Position numbers and translations under genes: made by a program. Positions 17,299-26,347 of a stretch of DNA of 57,274 nt are shown here, piece after piece. The stretch lies in contig JASJAZ010000008.1 of NCBI GenBank assembly GCA_030066785.1, forward strand, positions 1-57,274, in the 5' to 3' direction. Below the pieces are notes generated by a model that was not told the origin of the DNA, ran no database searches, and saw only the letters and a program-made list of their open reading frames with translations. The stretch comes from Desulfobacterales bacterium. Lineage in GTDB: Bacteria; Desulfobacterota; Desulfobacteria; Desulfobacterales; JASJAZ01. Numbering within the stretch: position 1 is the first letter of the stretch; every line of letters begins with the position of its first letter.

Positions 17299-19221
17299 AT
17301 GGCGCGGTTAAATACGCCTGAAGCATTGGAGTCCTTCAGACAGGAGTTGCTATCTAAAAAAGATCCCAACACGCCATGCATCTCAATCTGTGCCGGTGCC
17401 GGTTGTATCGCTTCGGGTGCGGATGAGGTGATTGCCGCTTTTCAGGCCGAGATTGAAAAAGAAGGCCTGACCGCCAAGGTTGACACCAAGGGAACCGGGT
17501 GCCCGGGATTTTGTGAGCAGGGACCTGTTGTGGTGATCTATCCTGAAGAGACATGCTATCTGCAGGTGCAGGCTGAAGATGTTCCCGAGATCGTTTCCCA
17601 GACGATTAAAGCGCATGAGGTTGTCGAACGCCTGCTCTATGAAGATCCGGTCACAGGTGAAAAAGTAACTCGGGAGTCCGATATCCCCTTCTATAAAAAC
17701 CAGCAGCGGACGCTTCTGTGCAGCAATATTAAAATCGATTCCAAAAGCATCGATGACTACCTGGCCATTGGCGGTTACTCGGCACTGAGCAAAGCCCTCT
17801 TCCAAATGACCGACGTGGCGGTTTTGGAAGAAGTCAAAAAATCAAACCTCAGAGGAAGGGGTGGTGCGGGTTTTCCGGCCGGTCGGAAATGGGAAGGCTC
17901 CCGCAATGCCGCCGAGCCGATCAAATATGTGATCGTCAATGCCGATGAGGGTGATCCCGGCGCGTTTATGGATCGGGCATTGCTGGAAGGCAACCCGCAT
18001 TCAATTCTCGAAGGACTGATCATCGGCGGCTTCGCTGTCGGCGCCCAAGAAGGCTATGTGTATGTGCGTCAGGAATACCCTCTGGCGGTTGAAAACATCA
18101 ACCTGGCCATCAAGCAGGCCGAAGCTTACGGTTTTCTGGGGGAAAATATCCTGGGTTCGGGATTTAATTTCAAAGTCATCGTCCACATGGGGGCGGGTGC
18201 GTTTGTCTGCGGTGAATCAACCGCATTAATGACGGCCTTGGAGGGCCGTGTCGGTGAGCCCAGGCCCAAGTATACTCGATCCAATATCAAAGGCCTTTGG
18301 GAAAGGCCTTCGGTGTTGAACAATGTCGAGACCTGGGCCAATGTGCCGTTAATCATCAATAACGGTGCTGACTGGTTTACCACCGTCGGCACAGACGGCA
18401 GCAAGGGGACCAAAATCTTTTCGCTGGTGGGCAAGATCACCAATACCGGGCTTGTGGAGGTCCCCATGGGAATCACCCTGCGAAATATCATTTACAATAT
18501 CGGGGGTGGAATCCCTGAAGGCAAGAAGTTCAAGGCGGTGCAGACCGGCGGTCCCTCCGGCGGATGTATTCCCGAAGATCAATTGGACCTTGAAGTCGGA
18601 TTTGATGAGTTGACCAAGGCCGGCTCAATGATGGGTTCCGGCGGGATGATCGTTATGGATGAAGATACCTGCATGGTCGATGTCGCCCGGTACTTCATCG
18701 AATTCCTCACGGATGAATCCTGCGGCAAGTGTATCCCGTGCCGGGAAGGTTTGCGGCAGATGCACAGAATTTTAACCAATATCACCAGAGGAAAGGGAAA
18801 AGAAGGTGATATCGAGCTTTTAGAGGAGCTGTCCGAAACGGCCATTGAAGCCTCCCTTTGCGCATTAGGAAAAAGTGCCCCCAATCCGTTTTTGAGTACG
18901 CTGAACTATTTCAGGGATGAGTATGAGGCCCACATCAGGGACAAACGATGTCCGGCACTGTCCTGCAAGGATTTGGTTTCGTATGTGATCGACCCGGACA
19001 AGTGCCAGGCCTGTATGATATGCCTGCGGAAATGTCCGGCCGATGCAATCATCGGCGGCAAGAAAAAGATTCATGTGGTTGACCAGGAAAAATGCACCAA
19101 TTGCGGAACCTGTCTTGAGGTCTGTCCCTCCCGATTCGGTGCGGTAAAAATAGTTTCAGGCGAATTAGACCTGCCCCCCATCCCTGAAGAAGAACGCAAC
19201 ATAGCCAGAAAGAGCAACTAA
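17299..19221 (+). CDS. bamH: BamH, NuoF-like NAD(H)/FMN subunit
   Basis: A 640-residue flavoprotein. Order of domains: an N-terminal thioredoxin-like [2Fe-2S] part with CAGAGC and GTGCPGFCEQGP, the NuoF core with NADH/FMN motifs LRGRGGAGFPAGRKWE near residue 184 and DEGDPGAFMDRALLEGNP, the [4Fe-4S] motif SCGKCIPCREG near 474, and two C-terminal ferredoxin clusters (CQACMICLRKCP, CTNCGTCLEVCP). This is the architecture of bifurcating HydB/NuoF-like proteins. In the Bam complex it should oxidise or reduce NAD(H) while passing electrons toward BamEF. Confidence 0.93.
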   Translation: MARLNTPEALESFRQELLSKKDPNTPCISICAGAGCIASGADEVIAAFQAEIEKEGLTAKVDTKGTGCPGFCEQGPVVVIYPEETCYLQVQAEDVPEIVSQTIKAHEVVERLLYEDPVTGEKVTRESDIPFYKNQQRTLLCSNIKIDSKSIDDYLAIGGYSALSKALFQMTDVAVLEEVKKSNLRGRGGAGFPAGRKWEGSRNAAEPIKYVIVNADEGDPGAFMDRALLEGNPHSILEGLIIGGFAVGAQEGYVYVRQEYPLAVENINLAIKQAEAYGFLGENILGSGFNFKVIVHMGAGAFVCGESTALMTALEGRVGEPRPKYTRSNIKGLWERPSVLNNVETWANVPLIINNGADWFTTVGTDGSKGTKIFSLVGKITNTGLVEVPMGITLRNIIYNIGGGIPEGKKFKAVQTGGPSGGCIPEDQLDLEVGFDELTKAGSMMGSGGMIVMDEDTCMVDVARYFIEFLTDESCGKCIPCREGLRQMHRILTNITRGKGKEGDIELLEELSETAIEASLCALGKSAPNPFLSTLNYFRDEYEAHIRDKRCPALSCKDLVSYVIDPDKCQACMICLRKCPADAIIGGKKKIHVVDQEKCTNCGTCLEVCPSRFGAVKIVSGELDLPPIPEEERNIARKSN

Positions 19222-19222
19222 A

Positions 19223-19837
19223 ATGAGCGACATTCCTTTACAGATAGATGGCCAAGAAGTCAGTGCCAAGGAAGGCACAACTGTTTTAGAAGCAGCCCAG
19301 GGTATGGGGATATCCATACCCACGCTTTGCCACCACGAAAAATTGGAACCCTTTGGAGGATGCCGGCTTTGTATTGTAGAAGTGGAATCGCGTGGCTGGA
19401 CCAAGCTGGTGGTTTCCTGTGTTTATCCGGTTGAAGAAAATTTAGTGGTCAGAACCAGATCCGACAAAGTGGATCGACTCCGCAAGACCATCCTGGAACT
19501 GCTGCTGGCCCACGCCCCGGACGCACCGCAATTGGTGGAATATGCCCAGGTATACGGCGCAGATAAAGACCGTTATGAGAAAGATCCTTCATTCTGCGTC
19601 CATTGCGGACTTTGTGTCAGATATTGTGCCGAGGTAAAAAAGGCCGACGCACTGGGTTTTGTTGACCGCGGTATTCGCAAAGAGATCAGTTTTATTCCCG
19701 AAATCGCCGCCAAGGAATGCAATGCGTGCAAAGAATGCTTTCCGCTCTGCCCGACATCGTATCTCCAAGCTGCTTTTGTTTTAACCGAATCGCTGGCGTT
19801 TCCTTCGTCGTCGGCCAAATCCGTTTCAAAGGCATAG
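19223..19837 (+). CDS. bamI: BamI, NuoG N-terminal-like FeS protein
   Basis: A 204-residue protein like the N-terminus of NuoG or HydA. A [2Fe-2S] ferredoxin domain has PTLCHHEKLEPFGGCRLC and a later Cys in VVSCVYP. Then come CVHCGLCVRYC and CNACKECFPLCP for two [4Fe-4S] clusters. No hydrogenase H-cluster or molybdopterin domain follows. The ATG is one base after the bamH stop. It closes the bamB-I set; bamR begins 51 bases downstream. Confidence 0.9.
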   Translation: MSDIPLQIDGQEVSAKEGTTVLEAAQGMGISIPTLCHHEKLEPFGGCRLCIVEVESRGWTKLVVSCVYPVEENLVVRTRSDKVDRLRKTILELLLAHAPDAPQLVEYAQVYGADKDRYEKDPSFCVHCGLCVRYCAEVKKADALGFVDRGIRKEISFIPEIAAKECNACKECFPLCPTSYLQAAFVLTESLAFPSSSAKSVSKA

Positions 19838-19888
19838 GCCGCCGCAGTATTGTTTGTAACAATTTTCAAAAAATGAGGGGAAGGATTT

Positions 19889-20659
19889 ATGACGGAACTT
19901 AAATTCCACCAATTGACCAAGGAAAAGGGGGTTGCCCGGATTGTCCTCAACCGCCCCAAACACAATGTCTTTAATATCGATATGATGCAGGAGTTGACCC
20001 AGTTGCTGGCGCAGCTCAACGATGACGCTGAGCTGAAGTGTGTGCTCATCGCCGCCCAAGGAGCAAGCTGGTGCGCCGGGGTGGAAGTGTCTGATCACAA
20101 ACCGGAATTGGCACCAGAGATGATCCGGGTTTTCGATGCGCTGCTCAAGCAGATTCACGCGTTGGCGGTTCCTTCCATCGCCGCGGTGCACGGCGCCTGT
20201 CTGGGCGGCGGTATGGAGGTGGCCATTGCCTGCGACATGATCGTGGCCTCCAAGGCCGCCATTTTCGGCCAACCTGAGATCAAACTCGGTTTTCTGCCGC
20301 CCTATGCAGCGGTTCGCCTGCCGCACCTGGTAGGTCCGTCCAAAGCCATTGAAATCTGCACCACCGGAAGGCGCTACAGTGCCGAAGCCGTTTACAATAT
20401 GGGACTTGTGGCCGAATTGCTGGAGGTTGAAACTTTTGAAGAGGGTCTGACCAAATTAATTAAGGAAATCGGCCATTGCAGCCCCCTGATTATTCGCCTG
20501 AACAAAAAGGCCGTCAATCTGCACCTGGGCCTGGATATCAATGCGGCCATGGAGAGCGTCAGCGATCTGTTCCTCAATCAATTGATGAAAACCGAAGACA
20601 CCCTCGAAGGCATCAAGAGCTTTGAAGAAAAGCGGCGGCCTGAATGGAAGAATTGTTGA
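19889..20659 (+). CDS. bamR: Cyclohexa-1,5-diene-1-carbonyl-CoA hydratase
   Basis: A 256-residue crotonase-fold enzyme. It has the CoA-binding loop GASWCAGVEVSDHKPEL, the oxyanion-hole region HGACLGGGMEVAIACDMIVA and the downstream FGQPEIKLGFLPPYAAVRLP. The WCAGV and LPPYAAV features are those of dienoyl-CoA hydratases of the benzoyl-CoA pathway. It adds water to the diene to give 6-hydroxycyclohex-1-ene-1-carbonyl-CoA. The ribosome binding site ATGAGGGGAAGG precedes the ATG. It lies between bamI and fdhD in a continuous plus-strand operon. Family confident; exact substrate by context. Confidence 0.9.
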   Translation: MTELKFHQLTKEKGVARIVLNRPKHNVFNIDMMQELTQLLAQLNDDAELKCVLIAAQGASWCAGVEVSDHKPELAPEMIRVFDALLKQIHALAVPSIAAVHGACLGGGMEVAIACDMIVASKAAIFGQPEIKLGFLPPYAAVRLPHLVGPSKAIEICTTGRRYSAEAVYNMGLVAELLEVETFEEGLTKLIKEIGHCSPLIIRLNKKAVNLHLGLDINAAMESVSDLFLNQLMKTEDTLEGIKSFEEKRRPEWKNC

Positions 20660-20666
20660 TGATGGG

Positions 20667-21506
20667 ATGATGCCGCTAGCTAAAGATTCGCCGGCTTATT
20701 ATCCTTTGATGAGCTACGCCGGTTTGAAGCCGACATATCCTGTGGCAGCCGTCAATGAAAACGGAGATCCGCGGAATGTCGAAATCGCCGGTGAGCTGCC
20801 GCTGACCATATTTGTCGACGATCAGGAAGTAGTGACGTTAATGACGTTGGGTACGCACCCTGAGGAGCTGGCCCTCGGTTACCTGCATAATCAACGATTA
20901 ATCGAAAAAATCGAAACCGTCGAATCGGTGCATGTCGATTGGGCGAAAGAATCGGCTTACATCAAAACCATCGGCGGCAACACCGGGGAGCTTTTGCAAA
21001 GCAAACTGATCAAGCGGACTGTTACCACTGGATGCGGACAGGGAACGGTCTTTAGCTGCACCATCGACGGACTCTATGAATCCAACATAACACCCATGAA
21101 ACTGCACCAGTTGACGGTTAACAGAATTTTGAAGGATTTGACCCAATACAACGAAATTTACAAGGCTGCCGGGGCTGTACACGGCTGTGCGCTTTGCAGT
21201 ACGCAACAGGTGGAAATATTCGTGGAGGATGTCGGACGCCATAATGCCGCCGACACCATTGCCGGAAAAATGTGGCTGGAACGTATCAGCGGGAAAGACA
21301 AGATCTTTTACAGCACCGGCCGCCTGACTTCCGAAATCGTGATGAAAGCGGCACTGATGGAAATACCCGTTCTAATTTCCCGATCAGGCATAACCCATAT
21401 GGGCCTTGAACTTGCCCAAGATCTGGGCATCACCATGATCGCTCGCGTAAAAGGCAGTAAATTTCTCATTTTCAACGGGCACGATCATTTTATCCATGAC
21501 GCGTGA
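20667..21506 (+). CDS. fdhD: FdhD-family sulfurtransferase for Mo/W cofactor
   Basis: A 279-residue FdhD homologue. FdhD transfers sulfur from a cysteine desulfurase to the Mo/W-pterin of formate dehydrogenases. Visible features: GELPLTIFVDDQEVVTLMTL, HPEELALGYLHNQ, TTGCGQGTVFS, the catalytic CxxC as GCALCS near residue 175, and EDVGRHNAADTIAGK. The ATG at 20667 lies seven bases after the bamR stop; a TTG at 20622 inside bamR has no ribosome binding site. No formate dehydrogenase gene is in the window, so its place in the bam operon is notable. Confidence 0.92.
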   Translation: MMPLAKDSPAYYPLMSYAGLKPTYPVAAVNENGDPRNVEIAGELPLTIFVDDQEVVTLMTLGTHPEELALGYLHNQRLIEKIETVESVHVDWAKESAYIKTIGGNTGELLQSKLIKRTVTTGCGQGTVFSCTIDGLYESNITPMKLHQLTVNRILKDLTQYNEIYKAAGAVHGCALCSTQQVEIFVEDVGRHNAADTIAGKMWLERISGKDKIFYSTGRLTSEIVMKAALMEIPVLISRSGITHMGLELAQDLGITMIARVKGSKFLIFNGHDHFIHDA

Positions 21507-21595
21507 TCCGACTGGTGACCAATATCAAAACCGACAATGGACGCAAATAGGGGTCAAAATTAAAACGTAACTTAAAAAAATAAGGAGCGGTTATC

Positions 21596-22669
21596 ATGAC
21601 AACAATGGTATCTTGGCAAATGGTGAAACCCAACCAGCCACTGGAACGTGTGGAGTCAAACCTTCCCGAACCAGGTCCCGGAGAGGTTTTGTTGAAAGTC
21701 AGCGGATGCGGTGTGTGCCACACGGATCTTGGCTTCTTCTATGACGGGGTTCCGATCAAATCGGAGCTGCCACTTACTCTGGGGCACGAAATCAGCGGAA
21801 TCGTCCAGACCGCAGGTCCCGGCGCCGAGGAGTGGAACAATTGCGCCGCCGTGGTTCCGGCGGTCATGCCCTGTGGCGACTGTGATGTCTGCAAGGATGG
21901 ATGCGGAAATATCTGCATGGGCCAGAAAATGCCCGGCAATGATATACAAGGTGGCTTTGCCAGCCATATCGTGGTGCCTGCCAAGCAACTATGCAAGGTG
22001 CCCGTGGACGCGAACATGAAACCCGTCGGTGATGCGGATGTCTCTTTGGAAGAACTGTCCGTGGTGGCCGATGCGATCACCACGCCTTACCAGTCCATCA
22101 TTGAAGCAGATCTCACCGAAAAAGACCTGGCTGTGTTTGTCGGCGTCGGCGGTGTGGGTGGATTCGGTGCCCTGCTGGCCAAAAGTTTTGGGGCCGCCGC
22201 AGTAGCCATCGACGTAGACCAACAAAAGCTCGACAACCTGGCGACCTACGTGGATGCGACCTTTAATGTCAAAGAGATTCCTTTTAAAGAGTTGCGCAAG
22301 GGTGTGTATGGTACGGCCAAAGAAACCGGCCGGGCCCGCACCAATCTCAAGATTTTTGAAACCTCGGGTACCGCTGCCGGTCAGGAGACCGCTTTCGGGT
22401 TGATGACTTTCGGATCCCATCTGTCGGTGATCGGATTTACCCTGGACAAAGTCAATATCCGCCTGTCCAACCTGATGGCCTTCAATGCCACGGCCCGGGG
22501 TAATTGGGGATGCCTCCCCCAATACTATCGCCCGGTGGTGGATTTGATCCTGGATGGAAAAATGGATCTGAAACCTTTCGTCAAAACCTTTCCGCTGGAT
22601 TCCATCAATGAGGTATTTGAGATGGCCCATCAGCGCAAAATTAACCAACGACCGATTATGGTACCTTAG
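21596..22669 (+). CDS. bamQ: 6-Hydroxycyclohex-1-ene-1-carbonyl-CoA dehydrogenase
   Basis: A 357-residue zinc-type medium-chain alcohol dehydrogenase. Catalytic zinc ligands are in GCGVCHTD and LGHEISG; structural zinc ligands in CGDCDVCKDGCGNIC. The Rossmann motif is VGVGGVGGFGALLAKSFG near residue 182. Length and the HTDLGFFYDGVP segment match the Had/BamQ group, which oxidises the ring alcohol to 6-oxocyclohex-1-ene-1-carbonyl-CoA with NAD. It sits immediately before bamA. RBS TAAGGAGCGG is seen. A TTAAAACGTAACTT motif precedes it. Confidence 0.92.
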   Translation: MTTMVSWQMVKPNQPLERVESNLPEPGPGEVLLKVSGCGVCHTDLGFFYDGVPIKSELPLTLGHEISGIVQTAGPGAEEWNNCAAVVPAVMPCGDCDVCKDGCGNICMGQKMPGNDIQGGFASHIVVPAKQLCKVPVDANMKPVGDADVSLEELSVVADAITTPYQSIIEADLTEKDLAVFVGVGGVGGFGALLAKSFGAAAVAIDVDQQKLDNLATYVDATFNVKEIPFKELRKGVYGTAKETGRARTNLKIFETSGTAAGQETAFGLMTFGSHLSVIGFTLDKVNIRLSNLMAFNATARGNWGCLPQYYRPVVDLILDGKMDLKPFVKTFPLDSINEVFEMAHQRKINQRPIMVP

Positions 22670-22731
22670 CAACGAATTGAAAGGAAAATTCCGCTGTCGG
22701 CTATTGCCGACGGCCCAAAAAGGAGGAAAAA

Positions 22732-23865
22732 ATGAGCGATTTAAGCTGGCTGCCACGAGAATCCGGGCTCAAGGATCATCACCTGTGGAGCGAAGACATG
22801 TTCTCCACGGAAGCTCCCGGAGTGATGTATGAAAAAAAACCGATTAGCGACCCTCAGGGCAACACGGTCGACGGACTTTACTCGGCCTGGGTCACCCTGA
22901 ATAATCCCAGACAGTACAACTCCTATACCACGGAAATGGTCAAAGCGATTATCGCCGGTTTTCACCGGGCCTCGGCCGATTCCTCGGTGGTGGCCTGTGT
23001 TTTCACCGCCATGGGCGACAAGGCTTTTTGTACCGGCGGCAACACCAAGGAATATGCCGAATATTATGCCAGCCGACCCAACGAATACGGTCTTTACATG
23101 GATTTGTTCAATGCCATGGTGGACACCATCTTGTTTTGTAAAAAACCGACCATCTGCCGGGTCAACGGCATGCGTGTGGCCGGTGGCCAGGAGATCGGCA
23201 TGGCTTGCGACATCGCCATCTCCAGCGATCTGGCCATATTCGGGCAGGCCGGTCCCAAGCACGGTAGCGCACCGGACGGCGGTAGCAGTGATTTTCTGCC
23301 TTGGATGCTGCCCATGGAACTGGCCATGTGGAACTGTGTCTCCTGTGAGATGTGGAGCGCTTACAAGATGTACCGCCTTGGCCTGATTTCCAAGTGTGTG
23401 CCGGTGATAAAGGCCGATGGCAAATGGGTGCGCAATCCCGGTGTGATTACCGATGCATATGTGGCCGACGGCGACCTGGTCTATGGTGAGTATAAAACCG
23501 GCGATGCAGCCAAAGAGGCCCGGGCGTACCTCAAAACCGCCCAAACCGATTTTGAACTGCTAGATAAAGAAGTGGACAAAATTTTGTGGACTTACACCAA
23601 CTTGTTCCCCGGCTGCCTGATCAAGAGTGTCGAGGGCATTCGCTTAAAGAAAAAATTCTTCTGGGATCAGGCCAAGGTTATTAACCGTCACTGGTTGGCC
23701 GCCAATATGGCCGGCGAAGCCTTTTTGGGCTTTAATGCCTTCAACACCAAAAAGATTACGGGTCAGGATACCATCGACTTTATCGAGTATCGTAAACGCC
23801 TGGCAGCCGGAGATCCCATGGACACCGCATTGATGGCGGCCGTATTGGGAAAACCCAAAGACTAA
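22732..23865 (+). CDS. bamA: 6-Oxocyclohex-1-ene-1-carbonyl-CoA hydrolase
   Basis: A 377-residue crotonase-superfamily hydrolase with the long form typical of BamA. Landmarks: GDKAFCTGGNTKEYAEYY, VNGMRVAGGQEIGMACDIAI, FGQAGPKHGSAPDGGSSDF and the C-terminal FNAFNTKKITGQDTIDFIEY. BamA adds two waters to open the ring, giving 3-hydroxypimelyl-CoA. It is the standard marker gene for anaerobic aromatic degradation. The start is supported by AAAAGGAGGAAAAA right before the ATG. The 62-base spacer after bamQ and the 26-base spacer to the SDR keep it in the operon. Confidence 0.95.
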   Translation: MSDLSWLPRESGLKDHHLWSEDMFSTEAPGVMYEKKPISDPQGNTVDGLYSAWVTLNNPRQYNSYTTEMVKAIIAGFHRASADSSVVACVFTAMGDKAFCTGGNTKEYAEYYASRPNEYGLYMDLFNAMVDTILFCKKPTICRVNGMRVAGGQEIGMACDIAISSDLAIFGQAGPKHGSAPDGGSSDFLPWMLPMELAMWNCVSCEMWSAYKMYRLGLISKCVPVIKADGKWVRNPGVITDAYVADGDLVYGEYKTGDAAKEARAYLKTAQTDFELLDKEVDKILWTYTNLFPGCLIKSVEGIRLKKKFFWDQAKVINRHWLAANMAGEAFLGFNAFNTKKITGQDTIDFIEYRKRLAAGDPMDTALMAAVLGKPKD

Positions 23866-23891
23866 TAGAATTATCAAATGGAGGGCGAATC

Positions 23892-24641
23892 ATGTTGTTA
23901 GAAGGAAAAAGTGCAATTGTTACCGGAGGGTCGCAGGGCATTGGTACGGCCTCATCGCTGATGCTGGCTGAGGAAGGGGCCGATGTCTGTCTGACCTATC
24001 GCAAACATAAGGAAGAGGCCGAGGCGGTTAAGGAACAGATCGAAGCCATGGGGCGCAAGGCGCTGGCGATCAAGTGTGATATCTCCTCTTTTGCCGAGGC
24101 GGAGACCGTGGTGAAAGCCACTGTGGAAGCATTTGGCAAACTGGATATTTTGGTCAACAATGCCGGCATGAACTGGGATGGCGTGTGTTGGAAAATGACT
24201 GAAGAACAGTGGGACCGGGTGTTGGACGTCAACCTGAAAGGATATTTCAACTTCACCCGTCATACCGCACCTTTGTTTAAAGAGCAAAAATATGGCCGTG
24301 TTATCAATGTTACCTCCATCAACGGTCTGCGTGGCAAATTCGGCCAAACCAACTATTCCGCCTCCAAAGCCGGCATAGTGGGCTATACCAAAGCAGTGGC
24401 CAAGGAACTGGGGGCCTTTGGCGTTACGGTTAATGCCGTAGCTCCGGGCCTAATTGAAACCGCCATGCTCAAAGAGTCGGAAGCCCGGGACAAGATCATC
24501 GATATGGCCATGGCCGAAATCGTGCTCAAGCGTGTGGGGCAGCCCGAAGATCTGGCCAACGTGATCGCATTTTTGGCATCGGACAAGGCCAAACATGTCA
24601 CCGGAGAAGTGATCAAGGTAGACGGCGGTCAGTACATTTAA
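23892..24641 (+). CDS. SDR-family 3-hydroxyacyl-CoA dehydrogenase candidate
   Basis: A 249-residue short-chain dehydrogenase. Cofactor motif TGGSQGIGTAS at residues 12-22, NNAGMNWDG near 91, catalytic Ser in TSINGLRG and YSASKAGIVG (Tyr-x-x-x-Lys), and the C-terminal LASDKAKHVTGEVIKVDGG. It resembles FabG. Between bamA and a thiolase, the obvious role is to oxidise 3-hydroxypimelyl-CoA to 3-oxopimelyl-CoA; this is inference. RBS TGGAGGGCG precedes the ATG. Confidence 0.9.
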   Translation: MLLEGKSAIVTGGSQGIGTASSLMLAEEGADVCLTYRKHKEEAEAVKEQIEAMGRKALAIKCDISSFAEAETVVKATVEAFGKLDILVNNAGMNWDGVCWKMTEEQWDRVLDVNLKGYFNFTRHTAPLFKEQKYGRVINVTSINGLRGKFGQTNYSASKAGIVGYTKAVAKELGAFGVTVNAVAPGLIETAMLKESEARDKIIDMAMAEIVLKRVGQPEDLANVIAFLASDKAKHVTGEVIKVDGGQYI

Positions 24642-24678
24642 ACGTGACTTGAACTCTTGGATGAAAAAGGAATGACTC

Positions 24679-25848
24679 ATGGGAAAAGTAGCTATAATTG
24701 GTGTGGGACAAAGCAAATTTGTCCGCAAATATCCGGGATCGTTGCGCGAGCTTGCCTTCGAGGGGTTTAAAGAGGCGATTACTGACGCGGGAATTACCAA
24801 CAATGAGATCGACGCCTCAGTTTTTTGTTCGGCACCGGAATACGATAAACAGCGCTCACCTTCAGCTGTTGTGGCTGAATATCTGGGGCTCAATCCGCAA
24901 CCCACATTTTACGTGGAAACATTGTGCTCATCTTCCAGTACAGGACTCAAGCTCGCCTATTCCATGGTGGCCTCAGGTCTTCATGATGTGGTAGCGATAA
25001 TTGGATTGCAAAAGATGTCGGAGATCTCTTCGGCCGAGTCCCAGGAGCGCATGGGCCGCGGAGCCGACATCCAGTGGGAAAGCCCTTTTGGCACCATGAT
25101 GCCGGCCTATTACGCCATGCATGCCCAGGCCCACATAGACAAATACGGCACAACCCTGGAAGATCTTGCAGCCATTCGCGTCAAAGCGGCCACCTATGGA
25201 CAGATCAATGATCGTGCGGTTTATCGCAAAGCGGTCACCCCCGAGATGTTCACTGATCCGGACAACATGATGTCCGGTACGGTCTCGAGCCCATTGCGGG
25301 TAGGCGATTGCTGCGCCAATGCGGATGGCACCTCATGTCTTATCGTGGCCAATGAAGAAAAAGCCAAACAGTTTTGCAAAAAACCGATCTGGATCCTGGG
25401 CGTGGGCACCGCCAGCGCCAGTGTCAATCTGACCGGGCGCGATCGAGTGCATGGGTTGCTGGCGGCCGAACAAGCGGCTCAAAAAGCGTATACCATGGCC
25501 GGTGTCGGCCCCAAAGATATCGATGTGGCCGAAGTCCACGATTGCTTTACCATTGCAGAATTGCTGGCCTATGAGGCGCTGGGATTTGCCGACCCCGGCG
25601 GAGGCAAAGAACTGATTCAGGGCCAAGAAACTTACAAAGAGGGCAGCATACCTGTCAACGTAGATGGCGGACTTTTATCCAAAGGTCACCCCATTGGCGC
25701 CACGGGTGGCAGCCAGATCCGCACGATCGTACTGCAGCTGCGCGGCGAAGCCGGCGACATGCAGGTTCAGGATCCGCAGATCGGTCTGGTACACAATATC
25801 GGCGGAGTCGGCATCTACGGCAATGTGACCATTTTAGGTAATCAGTAA
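24679..25848 (+). CDS. Thiolase (acetyl-CoA acyltransferase, SCP2/archaeal type)
   Basis: A 389-residue thiolase of the type that works with an OB-fold partner. The nucleophile is in ETLCSSSSTGLKLAYSM near residue 90. C-terminal catalytic histidines are in EVHDCFTIAELLAYEALGF and GGLLSKGHPIGATGGSQ. BbsB-like and archaeal acetoacetyl-CoA thiolases share this layout. It would cleave 3-oxopimelyl-CoA with CoA to glutaryl-CoA and acetyl-CoA. Its partner follows after 14 bases. Confidence 0.9.
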   Translation: MGKVAIIGVGQSKFVRKYPGSLRELAFEGFKEAITDAGITNNEIDASVFCSAPEYDKQRSPSAVVAEYLGLNPQPTFYVETLCSSSSTGLKLAYSMVASGLHDVVAIIGLQKMSEISSAESQERMGRGADIQWESPFGTMMPAYYAMHAQAHIDKYGTTLEDLAAIRVKAATYGQINDRAVYRKAVTPEMFTDPDNMMSGTVSSPLRVGDCCANADGTSCLIVANEEKAKQFCKKPIWILGVGTASASVNLTGRDRVHGLLAAEQAAQKAYTMAGVGPKDIDVAEVHDCFTIAELLAYEALGFADPGGGKELIQGQETYKEGSIPVNVDGGLLSKGHPIGATGGSQIRTIVLQLRGEAGDMQVQDPQIGLVHNIGGVGIYGNVTILGNQ

Positions 25849-25862
25849 TCGGAGGTAAAAAG

Positions 25863-26300
25863 ATGAGCAAAGCAAAAAAACAGGAAGATGTCCGCTTTGG
25901 CAAATTCGGCACCGTCAGCTTTACAAAAACGACGCGGGTCAACGACTTCATCGACTACTTGGAAAACGGCAAAGTGATGTATACCCATTGTAAAACCTGC
26001 GGTGTAAACTATTTTCCCCCGCGGGCCGACTGCGGTGGATGTCTTTCCAGCGACACGGAATGGAAAGAAGTAACCGGCAATGGCAAGCTGGTTTCCTATA
26101 GCCAGCTCAAATATGCACCGGTGGGCTTCGACGAAGACTTGCCCTACAGCATTGCGATGTTGGACTATGGCGACTACCAGGTCTTTGGACGTCTCGACAG
26201 CAGCCTGGATATCGACACCGTGAAAATTGGCATGGAGATGACCACCGTGGTCAATGAACTGCCCAATGGTCAACTCAATTATATCTTTAAAAAAGCATAG
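25863..26300 (+). CDS. DUF35 zinc-ribbon/OB-fold thiolase partner
   Basis: A 145-residue DUF35 protein. The zinc ribbon is THCKTCGVNYFPPRADCGGC at about residues 40-59; the OB fold follows (GKLVSYSQLKYAPVGF...GDYQVFGRLDS). Such proteins form a tight complex with SCP2-like thiolases, as in BbsAB or the archaeal thiolase/HMG-CoA synthase complex, and help channel CoA. The gene lies directly after the thiolase with RBS CGGAGGT, so the pair acts together. Confidence 0.9.
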   Translation: MSKAKKQEDVRFGKFGTVSFTKTTRVNDFIDYLENGKVMYTHCKTCGVNYFPPRADCGGCLSSDTEWKEVTGNGKLVSYSQLKYAPVGFDEDLPYSIAMLDYGDYQVFGRLDSSLDIDTVKIGMEMTTVVNELPNGQLNYIFKKA

Positions 26301-26347
26301 CCGATGTCAGCGACATCGCCTGTGTTTGCCCAAAGGAGTTGCTGAAA

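Noticed and set aside
9044-19837. ATP-dependent class I benzoyl-CoA reductase (BcrABCD/BzdNOPQ)
   Set aside because: No BadF/BcrA-type ATPase or BcrB/C-like sequence is present; all motifs are those of BamB-I.
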